A stretch of DNA of 64,000 nt from Spirochaetales bacterium (GCA_016342585.1 JAEINK010000011.1:1-64000), one strand, 5' to 3'; positions 1 through 9,700 are shown, counted from the stretch's first letter. Program-made: numbers and translations. Notes: a model not told the origin generated them from the letters alone.

Positions 1-1
1 T

Positions 2-67
2 GTTCATGCAATGGAAGCGCTTTTAAGAGTCTTTGCCGGAAACCCATTCATGGTTGGTGCTGAGTAG
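2..67 (+). CDS. 3' end of an unidentified protein gene (truncated by window edge)
   Basis: An open frame enters from the left edge and ends at TAG 65-67, giving the last 21 residues (VHAMEALLRVFAGNPFMVGAE). It is followed about 27 bp later by a strong intrinsic terminator, which is what supports reading it as a real gene end. The tail is too short to identify a family. It is convergent with the nrnA-like gene on the other strand. Confidence 0.45.
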   Translation, partial: VHAMEALLRVFAGNPFMVGAE

Positions 68-93
68 TTACAGTTTTAAAATAATAGAAAAGG

Positions 94-130
94 CTGGCCT
101 CAGATTATGGGGCCAGTTATTTTTTTTGTT
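94..130. terminator. Bidirectional intrinsic terminator
   Basis: A perfect 6-bp stem CTGGCC (94-99) / GGCCAG (111-116) is followed on the plus strand by TTATTTTTTTT. On the minus strand it is followed by an interrupted T-rich run. It lies between the convergent partial gene and the DHH phosphoesterase and overlaps the stop codon of the latter. Confidence 0.75.
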
Positions 131-1110
131 ACGATTTCGATGAGTTCGGCAATAATTTCCTGCAGGGGTTTTTCCGTGTTGAATCCTGCTGCCCTGGGGT
201 GCCCGCCGCCACCTTTGCTTGCCGCAATGGCACCAACATCTACCTTGTCCCGGGAGCGGAGACCCACCGAACGGCTTCCTTCTGATTCTTCCCTGACCAG
301 AATGATGACTTCCGAGTTTTTAATGGATTGAAGCTGTCTGTAGAGGATATCCGAGTCCCTGTTTTCCGGTCCAAAGCTCTTTTTTTCATCCAAAGTTTCC
401 CAGGTGACGAGGATTTGGTTCTCCAGATGGGATTCGGTTCTTGCCAGGAGTTTTCCCAGGAGGACCCGTGACTCTAAAGTTCTGTTTCCATTCATTTTCT
501 GAAATATCTTTTTAGGACTGACACCTGCTTTCACGAGGGAATCTGCCATGGAGAAAGCGCCTTGGGCTGTTTCATCAAGATGCCTGAAGTATCCCGTGTC
601 GGTTGAGAGCCCGAGGAAGAGATGTTCGGCCTCTCTCTTGTCAAGTTCGATTGCCATGGCTTTGTACAAGCTGTAAACCATGAGTGTTACTGCCGGGGCT
701 TTCGGCAGTATCCACCGCACCTCGCCAAAGTTTTCACCCGAGGCATGATGATCGATCACCCCGATGGGGAGGCCGGTTATATCTTCCTTAAGTCCTTCTC
801 CAATCCTTTCCATGGTGGAGCAGTCCATTATGAGTACACCGCTTTTATTCCCTTTTCGTGCCTCTGAAAGAGCGGCTTCTGCTATCCTTTCTGAAAAGAG
901 GGGTTCATATTCCTGGATTTCCGGTCTGCGAAAAGGACCGGGGGAGAGAAGGGTTGTGGTTTTGCCCAGTTTCTCGAGGAGGATAGAGACCCCCAGCTGA
1001 GATCCCAGGCAGTCACCATCCGGCTCGTTGTGACCGAGGATGAAAAAGTTCTCATGACTATTAATAAAGTCCAGTATGGACTGAGGAGGTCTTAATTCTA
1101 CTGCATTCAT
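100..1110 (-). CDS. nrnA: DHH/DHHA1 phosphoesterase, NrnA-like oligoribonuclease/pAp phosphatase
   Basis: This is a 336-residue cytoplasmic phosphoesterase of the NrnA family, which degrades nanoRNA and dephosphorylates 3'-phosphoadenosine 5'-phosphate. The DHH domain shows the metal motif HNEPDGD (about residues 27-33) and the signature IDHH (about 118-121). The C-terminal DHHA1 domain carries the substrate loop GGGGHPRAAGF (about 300-310). The length is typical of the family. It is the last gene of a minus-strand operon, starting 4 bp after the M24 peptidase stop codon, with AAGGT upstream of ATG. Substrate preference (nanoRNA, pAp or cyclic dinucleotide products) cannot be read from sequence; a DhhP/GdpP-type role is the alternative, but no GGDEF or membrane segments are present. 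Confidence 0.9.
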   Translation of the reverse strand: MNAVELRPPQSILDFINSHENFFILGHNEPDGDCLGSQLGVSILLEKLGKTTTLLSPGPFRRPEIQEYEPLFSERIAEAALSEARKGNKSGVLIMDCSTMERIGEGLKEDITGLPIGVIDHHASGENFGEVRWILPKAPAVTLMVYSLYKAMAIELDKREAEHLFLGLSTDTGYFRHLDETAQGAFSMADSLVKAGVSPKKIFQKMNGNRTLESRVLLGKLLARTESHLENQILVTWETLDEKKSFGPENRDSDILYRQLQSIKNSEVIILVREESEGSRSVGLRSRDKVDVGAIAASKGGGGHPRAAGFNTEKPLQEIIAELIEIVTKKITGPII

Positions 1111-1114
1111 TGTT

Positions 1115-2275
1115 TTACCTTAAAGTACGAAGTTTTTTTTGAATCGGGCCGCCGGAGATGACCGGGGTACCATTTTTGATATATACATTGATTTCGGTTC
1201 TGCATCCGATTTCACCGCTGTAGATACCCGGTTCAATGGAGAAGCATGAGCCATCCAGGAGGAGCCTGTCATCCGGGAACTCGATGCTGTCCATATTAAC
1301 TCCCCAGCCATGGATTTCTGCATCGATTCCGTGACCGGTTCTATGACTTATCCACTCCTCTTTCCCCCGGCTTATGATTACTTTTCTTGCTGCTTCATCA
1401 ACTTCCCGGCCCCGGACCTCTTCGCCGGCCTTCATCTGATCGGATATAAACTTAACCGCCGTATCTCTGGCGTCAAGAATGGTCTGAAAGAGTGCGGATT
1501 CATATTCCGGGGCTGTTGAACCAAGGTAGCCCACCTGGGATATGTCCGCATATATTCCATCTTCCCCCGGGAATTTCCCCCAGAGGTCAAACTGTACGAT
1601 TTCATTGTCTTCAAGATCCGGAGAGTCTTCGGCGGGACCATAATGGGGATTCCCCGAATTCTGACCCGAGGCCACTATCGGCCGGTGTTCGGTCACCATT
1701 CCCCTCTCTGCTATTTTGTATAGAATGGACTCCTGAATGGTTCTTTCAGAGATTTTTTTACCCTTTTGGAATGCTTTCTTTATCTCCTCCCATATTTCAT
1801 CCACAATGGTGTACAGGGCCTCTGCGGCCTTCTCGTGAGAGGCCATCTGGTTCTCTGAGAGGAGGCTCATGGTCCTCTGGATGAGTCCTTCTGCCGACTT
1901 TAGGGTATAACCCATTTTTGTCAGAAAGATGGCTGTACCGTGGTCCAGATAAGAGAGGGATGTCTGTTTTTCCGAGAAGGCTGTGCCGCATCGGCATGCC
2001 AGGGGTTTGAGTATCACTTCAAGCTCTTCCGCTTTGGAATAGATCTTCTTACTGCCCGGCAGGTGATTCAGGGGATCGGTCTCAATCGCATGGACAATAG
2101 CCGTCGGTTCACCTTCGGCAGGGACGAAATAGAACCATCGGCGGGAATTCATAGCTTCTGGATCTACCTTTAAAAATCGGTCGGCGAAATCATCTTTATG
2201 GTGAAAGTTAAAAAAAAGCCATCCTTCCAGGTTTTCCCGGATGATGGCTTTCTGAAGTTTTACAATATCAAGCAT
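1115..2275 (-). CDS. M24 family metallopeptidase (Xaa-Pro aminopeptidase-like)
   Basis: A 386-residue protein with a creatinase-like N-terminal domain (about 1-150) and a pita-bread M24 catalytic domain. All five dinuclear metal ligands are visible: D230 (QFDLW), D244 (YADIS), H315 (TGHGID), E348 (SIEPG) and E361 (RTEIN). That supports an active aminopeptidase, probably removing N-terminal residues before proline, in the cytosol. The start overlaps the preceding gene's stop (TAATG), so the two are translationally coupled. It lacks the motifs of a methionine aminopeptidase N-terminus. The prolidase versus aminopeptidase P choice is open. Confidence 0.87.
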   Translation of the reverse strand: MLDIVKLQKAIIRENLEGWLFFNFHHKDDFADRFLKVDPEAMNSRRWFYFVPAEGEPTAIVHAIETDPLNHLPGSKKIYSKAEELEVILKPLACRCGTAFSEKQTSLSYLDHGTAIFLTKMGYTLKSAEGLIQRTMSLLSENQMASHEKAAEALYTIVDEIWEEIKKAFQKGKKISERTIQESILYKIAERGMVTEHRPIVASGQNSGNPHYGPAEDSPDLEDNEIVQFDLWGKFPGEDGIYADISQVGYLGSTAPEYESALFQTILDARDTAVKFISDQMKAGEEVRGREVDEAARKVIISRGKEEWISHRTGHGIDAEIHGWGVNMDSIEFPDDRLLLDGSCFSIEPGIYSGEIGCRTEINVYIKNGTPVISGGPIQKKLRTLR

Positions 2276-2673
2276 TAGAACTCCAACAGAGGCTCTTCAA
2301 CATTGAACTTCTCTGAATAATCACGACCTTCGGGAAAATCTCCCCAGGTTGAATCGGTTCGGTTCTTATGAAGGTAAAGTTTGATATGGCTGAATTTTCC
2401 ATCTTCCCAATAGACTGTGAAGTAGGGGTAGGCTGCCCCTTCTCCATAGAGAATATCACCTTTTGAGGCAGCACCGATGAACCACTCCATGGGGCAGTAA
2501 AAAACGTGATAATCCATATTACTCTTCATGTAAACTATTCTGTATCCTTCCGTACTAGGGTTAATCAGGGATATTGGGTAGGATTTATAGTATAAGTTTG
2601 ATTCCATATTCTCTGCCACAAGACCGAATGTCAATCCGGCGAGGACCAGAAGTATAATAATCGTTTTTTTCAA
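2275..2673 (-). CDS. Small secreted protein of unknown function
   Basis: A 132-residue protein that I do not recognise. It has a clear Sec signal (MKKTIIILLVLAGLTFGLVA) with a probable cleavage after VAE and no lipobox cysteine, so it is probably periplasmic. The mature part is rich in Tyr, Trp and Phe, with no repeats. It is the first gene of a three-gene operon with the M24 peptidase and NrnA; a good promoter and a CCTCCT-complement Shine-Dalgarno sit upstream. The TAATG overlap with the peptidase is the only functional hint. Confidence 0.75.
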   Translation of the reverse strand: MKKTIIILLVLAGLTFGLVAENMESNLYYKSYPISLINPSTEGYRIVYMKSNMDYHVFYCPMEWFIGAASKGDILYGEGAAYPYFTVYWEDGKFSHIKLYLHKNRTDSTWGDFPEGRDYSEKFNVEEPLLEF

Positions 2674-2700
2674 AGCAAAACCTCCTATAGGATTACCTCT

Positions 2701-2730
2701 ATTATAAGATCTTTAATTATTTAAAATCAA
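2701..2730 (-). promoter_or_regulatory. Sigma70-type promoter of the secreted protein-M24-nrnA operon
   Basis: On the minus strand, -35 TTGATT (2730-2725) and -10 TATAAT (2706-2701) are separated by 18 bp, followed by AGGAGG and the ATG at 2673. A leader of about 20 nt is expected. Confidence 0.75.
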
Positions 2731-2742
2731 GCACATTTTATT

Positions 2743-2822
2743 CGAGCCGGGGTTCAAATCCATATAAACATTTCATTATAAGAATGACGATACCTCGGAG
2801 TTTGCTTCGGGGAGAGTCATTG
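2743..2822. repeat. Dispersed palindromic (REP-like) element, copy 1
   Basis: The element begins GAGCCGGGGTTCAAATCC and ends GGGGAGAGTCATTGTG, enclosing an 8-bp hairpin (CCTCGGAG tttg CTTCGGGG, with G-U pairs). A second copy sharing both ends lies at 39605-39650. This copy carries about 35 bp of extra sequence between the head and the hairpin. It sits between lon and the neighbouring operon, where no gene is present. Confidence 0.6.
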
Positions 2823-2897
2823 TGCTGTTTCTTCCTAAAAAAATATCTTGTGATCATACAGGTTCCCGCAATTGAGCAAAATCTATCTGTAATTACG

Positions 2898-5492
2898 CTA
2901 TTCATCATCCGGGAAAAGAAATTTAAGGGCCGCCTCTGCCGAATCCACAAATTTAAACTCCAGAGAAGATAATACTTCCTTGGGAAAGTCGTCGGCATCC
3001 TTTCGGTTGTTTTCCGGGACAAGAACCGTTGATATCTTATTTCGATGGGCGGCTAGAACCTTCTCTTTTAAGCCACCGATAGCAAGAACACGGCCGGTGA
3101 GTGTTATTTCTCCGGTCATTGCCACTTTTTCACGGACAGGTTTCCCGGTTAGGGCGGATAACATGGCTGTTATCAGGGTTATTCCGGCCGAAGGGCCATC
3201 TTTGGGGATTGCTCCCTCGGGGACGTGAACATGAATATCGGTCTTGGTCGGGAATGTATCCGGGAGGTTATACTCTCTGGAATGTGCCCTGATGAATGAG
3301 TGGGCCGCTTTGGCACTCTCTTTCATAACATCCCCAAGGGATCCTGTAAGGATCAGTTCTCCTGAACCTTCAAGAACGGATGCTTCAACAGGAAGGAGTG
3401 TTCCCCCCATCTCTGTCCATGCCATCCCGTAGGCTATTCCGGGTTTATTGTCCTTGAACATACTGTCTTCCTGGAATCTCTCTTTTCCAAGATAGCGACT
3501 AATGGTTTTGGGTGTTACAATGGCCTTGAAAATCGGTTCTGAGCTTTGTTCTTCTTGAGTTTTTTCTGCAATATCTGTCGATTCAGGAGTATCATGAGAG
3601 TCCTCTCTTCCTCTCTCATCCGAAAGGGCGGGATGAGATCTCTCTGCCGCTGCCGATGATTCAGTTTCATCAGCTCCATTTTCTAATTTCGTCACAGGTT
3701 CCGTATTATCATCCTGTAAAAGTAAATCAATATCTTCAACATTCAGGCTCTCTTGTTCTTCGACAATTATTTTCGACACTTCAAGAACAGGCACTTTCCC
3801 TTGAGCTATGGCGTCCCTGGCTATTTTTCGAATTATATTGCCAACCTCTCTTTCAAGGTTCCTGACGCCCGATTCCATGGTATATTCACGAATGAGTTTC
3901 AGGAGTGCTGTCTTTTGAAAGCTTATATCCGCCCAGTCAAGCCCGTTTTCAAGGAGTTGTTTGGGAATAATGAACTCCTGGGCAATCCTTGTCTTTTCAA
4001 ACTCTGTGTAGCCCGGGATTTCTATAATTTCCATCCTGTCCCTTAACGCATAGGGAATGGAATGGATTGAATTCGCTGTGGTAATAAACATTACACCGGA
4101 AAGATCGTAGGGAACTTCCAGATAGTGGTCTACGAAGGTGGAATTCTGCTCGGGATCCAGGACTTCCAGGAGGGCCGACGCAGGATCTCCACGAAAATCC
4201 GAATTGAGCTTATCGATCTCATCCAAAAGGAAGACAGGGTTGATAGAATCTGCTTTCTTCATGGATTGAATGATCTTGCCGGGGAGGGCGCCTACGTATG
4301 TCTTTCTATGGCCCCGTATTTCGGCTTCATCTCTCACACCGCCAAGGGAAATCCGGACAAATTGCCGGCCTAAAGCATGGGCAACTGACTTCCCCAGGGA
4401 TGTTTTTCCTGTTCCCGGAGGGCCTACAAAGCAGAGGATCGGACCTTTGAGTTTCTCTTTTATCTGTCTGACGGCGATGAAATCAAGGATCCTCTCCTTG
4501 GGCTTTTTCATTCCATAATGTTCTTTATCCAGGATTTCAGCCGCTTTTTCGATACTGCGGTTATCGGTTGTGCTGCTGTTCCAGGGGAGATCGGCCAGCC
4601 ATTCAAGATAGGTTCGTAAGACACCTGATTCAGGGGACATGGCCTGTAGCTTAGACAGTCTGCCGCTCTCCTTCAAGGCTTTGTCGAGGACTTCCTGGGG
4701 AGGATTCTTGGCTATTATTCGCTGTTCCAGTTCCTCGGCTTCGTTAAGATCATCGCCTTTCCCAAGTTCTTTGTTAATCTCTTTGAGCTTTTCGTTAAGA
4801 AAGTACTCTTTCTGATTCTGCTCCATCCGTTTCCGGACCTTCACGTTGATATTTTTCTGAAGTGAGAGCATTTCGTTCTCGGATACAAGGAAAACAGCCA
4901 GGAGTTCAAGTCGTTTTCTGACCTTTCCTGCGGATAGAAGCTGGAGTTTCTGTTCTTTCTGGAATTTTATGTTACCGGCTATGACATCCACCAGTTCATC
5001 CGGGCCAATGGCATTTTCTACGGATGTAATAACCTCGGGCGGGACTTTACTGTTCATTGAGTTGTACTTCTTGAAGCCTTCACGGATGGTCTTTTCAAGG
5101 AGTTTAAGTTCATGAATATTTTCGCGACCGGTAGACATGGCCTTTACCAGGACGAAATACCCACCCTTCTGGGGTGTGAAACGCTGAATTGAAGCCCGCT
5201 CCTGGCCTTCAATGATGACTCTCAAGGTTCCGTCAGGTAGTTTAAGAAGCTGAAGTATTTTGGCAATGGTTCCAACTGTATGGAAATCATTCTCCAGAGG
5301 GATCTTCACATCCGACTTTAATGTGGAGGTGAAGATGAGCTGATTACCCTTGTGGGCATCATTTAAAATTTTTATTAAAGGGGCTTTATCAGCGAAGAAG
5401 GGTACAACCATTCTCGGAAAAACGACGAGCTCCTTCATTGGTATGAGAGGGAGCTCTTTAGACATGGACAATATAGATTTTCCTAAATTCAT
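2898..5492 (-). CDS. lon: ATP-dependent protease Lon
   Basis: An 864-residue cytoplasmic serine protease that unfolds and degrades damaged and regulatory proteins. The N-terminal LON domain opens with [15 protein letters not shown]. The AAA+ module has Walker A GPPGTGKT (357-364) and Walker B FLLDEIDK. The protease domain has the Ser-Lys dyad S768 (DGPSAG) and K809 (GGLKEK). It is longer than typical Lon because of an acidic, low-complexity stretch of about 60 residues (around 600-680) between the ATPase lid and the protease domain. ATG overlaps the clpX stop (ATGA), so it is translationally coupled; an internal ATG at codon 10 (MSKELPL) is a possible alternative start. It is the last gene of the tig-clpP-clpX-lon block. 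Confidence 0.97.
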   Translation of the reverse strand: MNLGKSILSMSKELPLIPMKELVVFPRMVVPFFADKAPLIKILNDAHKGNQLIFTSTLKSDVKIPLENDFHTVGTIAKILQLLKLPDGTLRVIIEGQERASIQRFTPQKGGYFVLVKAMSTGRENIHELKLLEKTIREGFKKYNSMNSKVPPEVITSVENAIGPDELVDVIAGNIKFQKEQKLQLLSAGKVRKRLELLAVFLVSENEMLSLQKNINVKVRKRMEQNQKEYFLNEKLKEINKELGKGDDLNEAEELEQRIIAKNPPQEVLDKALKESGRLSKLQAMSPESGVLRTYLEWLADLPWNSSTTDNRSIEKAAEILDKEHYGMKKPKERILDFIAVRQIKEKLKGPILCFVGPPGTGKTSLGKSVAHALGRQFVRISLGGVRDEAEIRGHRKTYVGALPGKIIQSMKKADSINPVFLLDEIDKLNSDFRGDPASALLEVLDPEQNSTFVDHYLEVPYDLSGVMFITTANSIHSIPYALRDRMEIIEIPGYTEFEKTRIAQEFIIPKQLLENGLDWADISFQKTALLKLIREYTMESGVRNLEREVGNIIRKIARDAIAQGKVPVLEVSKIIVEEQESLNVEDIDLLLQDDNTEPVTKLENGADETESSAAAERSHPALSDERGREDSHDTPESTDIAEKTQEEQSSEPIFKAIVTPKTISRYLGKERFQEDSMFKDNKPGIAYGMAWTEMGGTLLPVEASVLEGSGELILTGSLGDVMKESAKAAHSFIRAHSREYNLPDTFPTKTDIHVHVPEGAIPKDGPSAGITLITAMLSALTGKPVREKVAMTGEITLTGRVLAIGGLKEKVLAAHRNKISTVLVPENNRKDADDFPKEVLSSLEFKFVDSAEAALKFLFPDDE

Positions 5493-6730
5493 GCAGTTTT
5501 CTTATCGAATATGATCTCCGGTTTTTTGGAGTTTTCAATAACATCCTTTGTAACTATTACTTTCTTTGAGCCTTCAAGAGAAGGAATCTCATACATTATG
5601 TCGATCATTACAGATTCAACAATGGACCTTAAACCTCGCGCCCCGGTTTTCCTGTCTAATGCCTTGTGGGCAATAGCGGTAATGGCCTCATCTTCAAACT
5701 CAAGCTCAACATCATCAAGCTTTAATGAACTTTGATATTGTCTGATGATCGAATTTTTGGGCTCGGTGATGATTCTTCTAAGATCCTCGGCTTCGAGGTT
5801 TGAAAGATTAACATTGATGGGAAGTCTTCCAATAAACTCGGGGATGAGACCAAATTTAATCAGGTCATCCGGGAGCAAATTATCAAAGAGCGAAACAAGG
5901 TCTTTCTCTGATGAAGGCCTTACATCGGCTCCGAATCCCATGGGGTGCTGGCTGACTCTTGCCTCGATGACCTTATCCAGTCCAACAAAGGCTCCTCCAC
6001 AAATGAAAAGGATGTTGGAGGTATCAATCTGAAGCATTTCCTGGTTGGGATGTTTTCGTCCACCCTGGGGGGGGACGGCGGCAACGGTTCCTTCAATTAT
6101 TTTCAGGAGAGCCTGCTGAACACCTTCACCGGAAACATCCCGGGTAATGGAAACATTTTCACCTTTTCGTGAGATCTTGTCGATCTCATCAATGTAGATA
6201 ATCCCCCGTTCTGCCGCGGCGATGTTGTTTCCCGCGTTTTGAATCAGCTTCAGGAGTATATTTTCGACATCCTCACCGACATAACCTGCTTCTGTTAAGG
6301 TTGTCGCATCCGCTATGGCGAAAGGAACCTGGAGTTTTTTTGCCAGGGACTTTGCCAGAAGAGTTTTTCCTGTTCCGGTGGGGCCGATGAGGAGAACATT
6401 TGATTTCTCCATTTCGATCTCATCTTCGAGTTTGCCCTTCTGGGCTATCCTTTTGTAGTGGTTGTAAACAGCCACAGAGAGTACTTTTTTGGCAGGATTC
6501 TGCCCGATAACGTATTGATCAAGAAACTCCTTGATCTCTTTGGGAGTAGGGATGTCCTCATCGATGAATTCGGTGTGAACTTCACCCTCTTCGGTTAAGA
6601 TTTTGTTACAGGCTGCTACACAACCTTCACAAATGAAGACTCCGGGGCCGGCAATAAGATGCTTTACTTCATGGGATTTTCGTCCACAGAAGGAGCAGGC
6701 CTTATTTGCTTCATTTTGTTTTTTAGCCAT
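5489..6730 (-). CDS. clpX: ClpX, ATPase and unfoldase subunit of ClpXP
   Basis: A 413-residue AAA+ unfoldase delivering substrates to ClpP. The N-terminal zinc-binding domain has four cysteines (C12, C15, C34, C37). Walker A is GPTGTGKT (about 117), the pore loop is GYVG, Walker B is IIYIDEIDK, and the RKH loop is GGRKHP. Length and motif order match canonical ClpX. It overlaps the end of clpP by 8 bp and the start of lon by 4 bp, so all three are probably one transcript. Confidence 0.97.
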   Translation of the reverse strand: MAKKQNEANKACSFCGRKSHEVKHLIAGPGVFICEGCVAACNKILTEEGEVHTEFIDEDIPTPKEIKEFLDQYVIGQNPAKKVLSVAVYNHYKRIAQKGKLEDEIEMEKSNVLLIGPTGTGKTLLAKSLAKKLQVPFAIADATTLTEAGYVGEDVENILLKLIQNAGNNIAAAERGIIYIDEIDKISRKGENVSITRDVSGEGVQQALLKIIEGTVAAVPPQGGRKHPNQEMLQIDTSNILFICGGAFVGLDKVIEARVSQHPMGFGADVRPSSEKDLVSLFDNLLPDDLIKFGLIPEFIGRLPINVNLSNLEAEDLRRIITEPKNSIIRQYQSSLKLDDVELEFEDEAITAIAHKALDRKTGARGLRSIVESVMIDIMYEIPSLEGSKKVIVTKDVIENSKKPEIIFDKKTA

Positions 6731-7334
6731 CTTTTTTTCCGCCTCTGATCAGTATCTCATCTACTATACCATACTCCTGAGCCTCGGGCGCTGACATGAA
6801 ATAATCCCTTTCAAGATCTTTCGCTATTGTATCAACATCCTTTCCTGTATGGTCTGCGAAATACTGAATAAGCAGCTTTTTGAGCCTTAAGATCTCTCTT
6901 GCCTGGATGCCAATATCCCGAGCCTGCCCCTGTGCACCACCCCAGGGCTGATGTATCAGGATTCTGGAAGAGGGAAGAGCCAGTCTTTTTCCGGGGGCTC
7001 CGCACGCAAGTAGGATGGCTCCCATGGAAGCAGCCTGTCCAAGACAAATCGTCTGAACATCCGGTTTTATATGCTGGATTGTATCATAAATCGCCAGTCC
7101 GGCAGTTACGGAACCACCGGGGGAGTTTATATAAAGACTGATATCTCGTTCTGGATCCTGAGATTCCAGAAAAAGCAATTGAGCGACAATGAGATCGGCT
7201 GTTACATCGATAATCTCACCGTCCAGAAAAATTATCCTGTCTTTTAAAAGACGGGAATAAATATCATAGGATCTCTCACCGGCCCCTGTCTGCTCAATTA
7301 CAATTGGAACCAGTGTATTCATTTTCTCATTCAT
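6723..7334 (-). CDS. clpP: ClpP, proteolytic subunit of ClpXP
   Basis: A 203-residue serine peptidase that forms the tetradecameric barrel of ClpXP. The catalytic triad S103 (GQAASMGA), H128 (ILIHQP) and D177 (ERDYF) is intact and correctly spaced. The annotated ATG has AAAGGA about 10 nt upstream; a start at codon 5 ([12 protein letters not shown]) gives the more usual N-terminus and is possible. It lies 50 bp downstream of tig and overlaps clpX. Confidence 0.96.
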   Translation of the reverse strand: MNEKMNTLVPIVIEQTGAGERSYDIYSRLLKDRIIFLDGEIIDVTADLIVAQLLFLESQDPERDISLYINSPGGSVTAGLAIYDTIQHIKPDVQTICLGQAASMGAILLACGAPGKRLALPSSRILIHQPWGGAQGQARDIGIQAREILRLKKLLIQYFADHTGKDVDTIAKDLERDYFMSAPEAQEYGIVDEILIRGGKKDG

Positions 7335-7384
7335 TTTAGTACAATCCTTTAAAGGGTTCTAAATTAGTTGATGCCCTTTCGAAT

Positions 7385-8737
7385 TTACTGATTTTTTCCA
7401 GTTAAGTCCAGAAAACTAACCTTTTTTCCCTTAACAATGTTAGATTCCTTGATAAGTACTTTAAAAAGTTTTTTCGTGGAAAGATCGTTTGTCAGGTATT
7501 CGAGCATACCATTCTTTACAATGTAATCTTTGGTCTCTTCAACAGTCATATTGGAAGCTTCGGCCTGTACTTTAATTTCATCATCGATCTCTTTTTCGGT
7601 AAGTTCAATTTTTTCTTCTTCCTGAAGTTTATTGATGACAAGATAGGATTTAATAGACTTTACAGAATTTTCTCTCCACTCTTCGAAGAGATCTTCCTTT
7701 CTTTTATCCTGAATTTTCAGAATCTCAAGAAGCTGCTCTTCGGGCATTCTGGACTGCATAACAAAATTCTGCCAGTTTGAGTCAAGTTCTGCCTGAACCA
7801 TTGAGTTCGGAACGGCTATTTCGGTTGTTTCAAGAATTTTATCAATGAGAGCATCTTTCATGAGCTGCTCTATCTTGGCATCTTTCTGTTTTTTAAGGTT
7901 ATCCTTGATGGATTTCTTTAGATCATCAAGTGTTTCGAATTTATCGTCAACATCCTGGGCCAGTTCGTCATCGATTGCTGGAAGATCCTTAACTTTAATA
8001 GAGTTAACTTTCACACCAATTTTCATGGTTTTTCCGGCAAATGCAGGATTGTCAAAATCTTCGGGAAAGGTTTTTTCAATCACCTTCTCCTCGTCTTTCG
8101 CCATACCTATAACATCATCATCGAGTTTGTAAAGGTTATATCCTGTTCCCACAGTGAAAACAAAATCTTCTCTTTTGGAATCATCAACAACATTACCCTC
8201 TTCATCAATCTCATGATAATTGATGTTAATGATGTTTCCCTCTTCAATATTACCTTCGGTTTTCTCTACAACCATTGAATTCTGATCCTGAAGGAGTTCG
8301 AGTTCACGGGTTACATCCTTGGCGGTTATGGAACAGGCGGGTTCCTCGAGTTCAAGACCCTTATAATTTTCAATTTTTACTTCAGGAAATGTATCATAAG
8401 TTACGGTGAAGGTGAAATCCTTTTCAAGATCGATGGCAGGTTCGCCGTCAACCTCAGGGGATCCATAGGGAAGGGGTTTCTGATCCACATCTTCAATTGC
8501 TTCCTTGAGACCTTCATCCATGATGTTCATGGTTGCCTCAGCTTCAATGGACTCACCAAATTTGGTAATGAGCACGGAGGCAGGAACTTTTCCTTTTCTA
8601 AATCCTTTCATATGTACGGATTTGCAGTATTTCTTGACAAGACCGTCGTATTCTTTCTTTACAGCCTCTTTTTCGATGGTAAGTGTGAGCTTTACTGCGG
8701 ATTCCTCCAGAAGCTCGATTTTTTTATCGGTAACCAT
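7385..8737 (-). CDS. tig: Trigger factor, ribosome-associated chaperone/prolyl isomerase
   Basis: A 450-residue chaperone that binds nascent chains at the ribosome exit tunnel. The N-terminal ribosome-binding domain contains the signature GFRKGKVP. This is followed by the FKBP-like PPIase domain and an extended acidic/lysine-rich C-terminal chaperone domain. The ORF track extends to 8878, but the first 47 codons run through the tRNA-Gly gene and its terminator. The true start is ATG 8737 (MVTDKKIELL), preceded by GGACGAGG. It is the first protein gene of the quality-control block, directly downstream of five tRNA genes. Confidence 0.95.
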   Translation of the reverse strand: MVTDKKIELLEESAVKLTLTIEKEAVKKEYDGLVKKYCKSVHMKGFRKGKVPASVLITKFGESIEAEATMNIMDEGLKEAIEDVDQKPLPYGSPEVDGEPAIDLEKDFTFTVTYDTFPEVKIENYKGLELEEPACSITAKDVTRELELLQDQNSMVVEKTEGNIEEGNIININYHEIDEEGNVVDDSKREDFVFTVGTGYNLYKLDDDVIGMAKDEEKVIEKTFPEDFDNPAFAGKTMKIGVKVNSIKVKDLPAIDDELAQDVDDKFETLDDLKKSIKDNLKKQKDAKIEQLMKDALIDKILETTEIAVPNSMVQAELDSNWQNFVMQSRMPEEQLLEILKIQDKRKEDLFEEWRENSVKSIKSYLVINKLQEEEKIELTEKEIDDEIKVQAEASNMTVEETKDYIVKNGMLEYLTNDLSTKKLFKVLIKESNIVKGKKVSFLDLTGKNQ

Positions 8738-8790
8738 AATATAAACCTCGTCCTTTATAGGTTGATTTTGCAGCAGTGTATTTAATATAT

Positions 8791-8825
8791 AAAAAAAATG
8801 GCGATCCGGGAAACCCCAAATCGCC
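8791..8825 (-). terminator. Intrinsic terminator/attenuator between tRNA-Gly and tig
   Basis: On the minus strand GGCGAT-N14-ATCGCC, with an inner GGGG/CCC pairing, is followed by ATTTTTTTT. It begins about 12 nt after the tRNA-Gly 3' end and so ends the tRNA transcript. Incomplete termination would let the tRNA promoter also feed tig. Confidence 0.8.
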
Positions 8826-8836
8826 TTTTCAATGAG

Positions 8837-8908
8837 AGCGAGAGACGGGAATTGAACCCGCGACATCCACCTTGGCAAGGTGGAGCTCTACCGCTGAGCT
8901 ACTCTCGC
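8837..8908 (-). tRNA. tRNA-Gly (GCC anticodon)
   Basis: A 72-nt cloverleaf on the minus strand: acceptor GCGAGAG/CTCTCGC, D-arm AGCTCAGCGGTAGAGCT, anticodon loop TTGCCAA, T-arm GGGTTCAATTCCC. The 3' CCA is not encoded. It is the last of five clustered tRNA genes. Confidence 0.95.
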
Positions 8909-8957
8909 AAAAAATACCAGGCAAGCCCTTTGAGTCACAACCTTATAATAATAAAGT

Positions 8958-9039
8958 TACGAGAGAAGGGACTTGAACCCTTACACCTAAAGGCACTAGA
9001 TCCTAAATCTAGCGTGTCTACCAATTTCACCACTCTCGC
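8958..9039 (-). tRNA. tRNA-Leu (TAG anticodon)
   Basis: An 82-nt class II tRNA on the minus strand with a long variable arm (GTGCCTTTAGGTGT). The acceptor is GCGAGAG, the anticodon stem-loop is CTAGA TTTAGGA TCTAG, and the discriminator is A. CCA is not encoded. Confidence 0.93.
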
Positions 9040-9173
9040 AGTGACTGCCAGGTTCGCTATAAGCCTTCGGTCTGTGCCGAGACTATATAACATATTTATC
9101 CACATCGTCAATATCGTCGATATAAATAAATACTCCGGATAGTCAACTTTTTTTAAAGTCTTGAACCCGGTCA

Positions 9174-9246
9174 TGAGCCGTGTAGGGATCGAACCTACGA
9201 CCCGCAGATTAAGAGTCTGCTGCTCTCCCAGCTGAGCTAACGGCCC
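9174..9246 (-). tRNA. tRNA-Lys (CTT anticodon)
   Basis: A 73-nt cloverleaf on the minus strand: acceptor GGGCCGT/ACGGCTC, anticodon loop CTCTTAA, T-arm GTAGGTTCGATCCCTAC. CCA is not encoded. Confidence 0.95.
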
Positions 9247-9333
9247 GTTAGCAGATCCAGAGAAAACTTTAAGTAAATAAAGTAAACTCTGTCTCCCATT
9301 GTTTAAAACAAGAATGGCTAACCATTCTATTAT

Positions 9334-9407
9334 TACGCCTGGCAGGATTCGAACCTGCGACCCACGGATTCGAAGTCCGGCACTCTATCCAGCTGAGCTA
9401 CAGACGC
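9334..9407 (-). tRNA. tRNA-Arg (TCG anticodon)
   Basis: A 74-nt cloverleaf on the minus strand: acceptor GCGTCTG, anticodon loop CTTCGAA, T-arm GCAGGTTCGAATCCTGC. CCA is not encoded. Confidence 0.95.
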
Positions 9408-9423
9408 ATTTTAAACGAATCAG

Positions 9424-9497
9424 GGTGGATAACGGGACTTGAACCCGCAACAACCAGAACCACAATCTGGTGCTCTACCAATTGAACTATATCCACC
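9424..9497 (-). tRNA. tRNA-His (GTG anticodon)
   Basis: A 74-nt cloverleaf on the minus strand with anticodon loop TTGTGGT. The extra G(-1) opposite discriminator C73, the hallmark of tRNA-His, is encoded. It is first in the cluster His-Arg-Lys-Leu-Gly. CCA is not encoded. Confidence 0.95.
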
Positions 9498-9539
9498 ATG
9501 GTGCTCCATAGTAGGTGTACCCACCATCTTTGCGGGGGT

Positions 9540-9569
9540 AAAAATGCATTATTTTCAGACTTTTGTCAA
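9540..9569 (-). promoter_or_regulatory. Probable promoter of the tRNA cluster
   Basis: A perfect -35 TTGACA lies on the minus strand at 9569-9564, about 65 bp before tRNA-His. The -10 at the right distance is poor (TGCATTTTT region), so only the -35 is convincing. Nothing else is seen in the 9498-9700 gap. Confidence 0.45.
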
Positions 9570-9700
9570 GAGAAAAGAAATAAGAACCGGGAGAAATAAA
9601 GCGGATCATCACGGAAGTATTAACCAGACTATTATCCCTTTATTTGTGGGGGTTTTATACCTGTTGCAAGGGATGTCGGCTTTGTTTCCTGCAGGGCGAG

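Noticed and set aside
2738-3022. 94-aa minus-strand ORF
   Set aside because: It runs from the lon 3' end into the REP-like element; its NDSPRSKLRG segment is simply translated repeat DNA.
9160-9500. tRNA cluster as an integration (att) site
   Set aside because: No integrase, no duplicated tRNA 3' end and no direct repeat were seen around the cluster.
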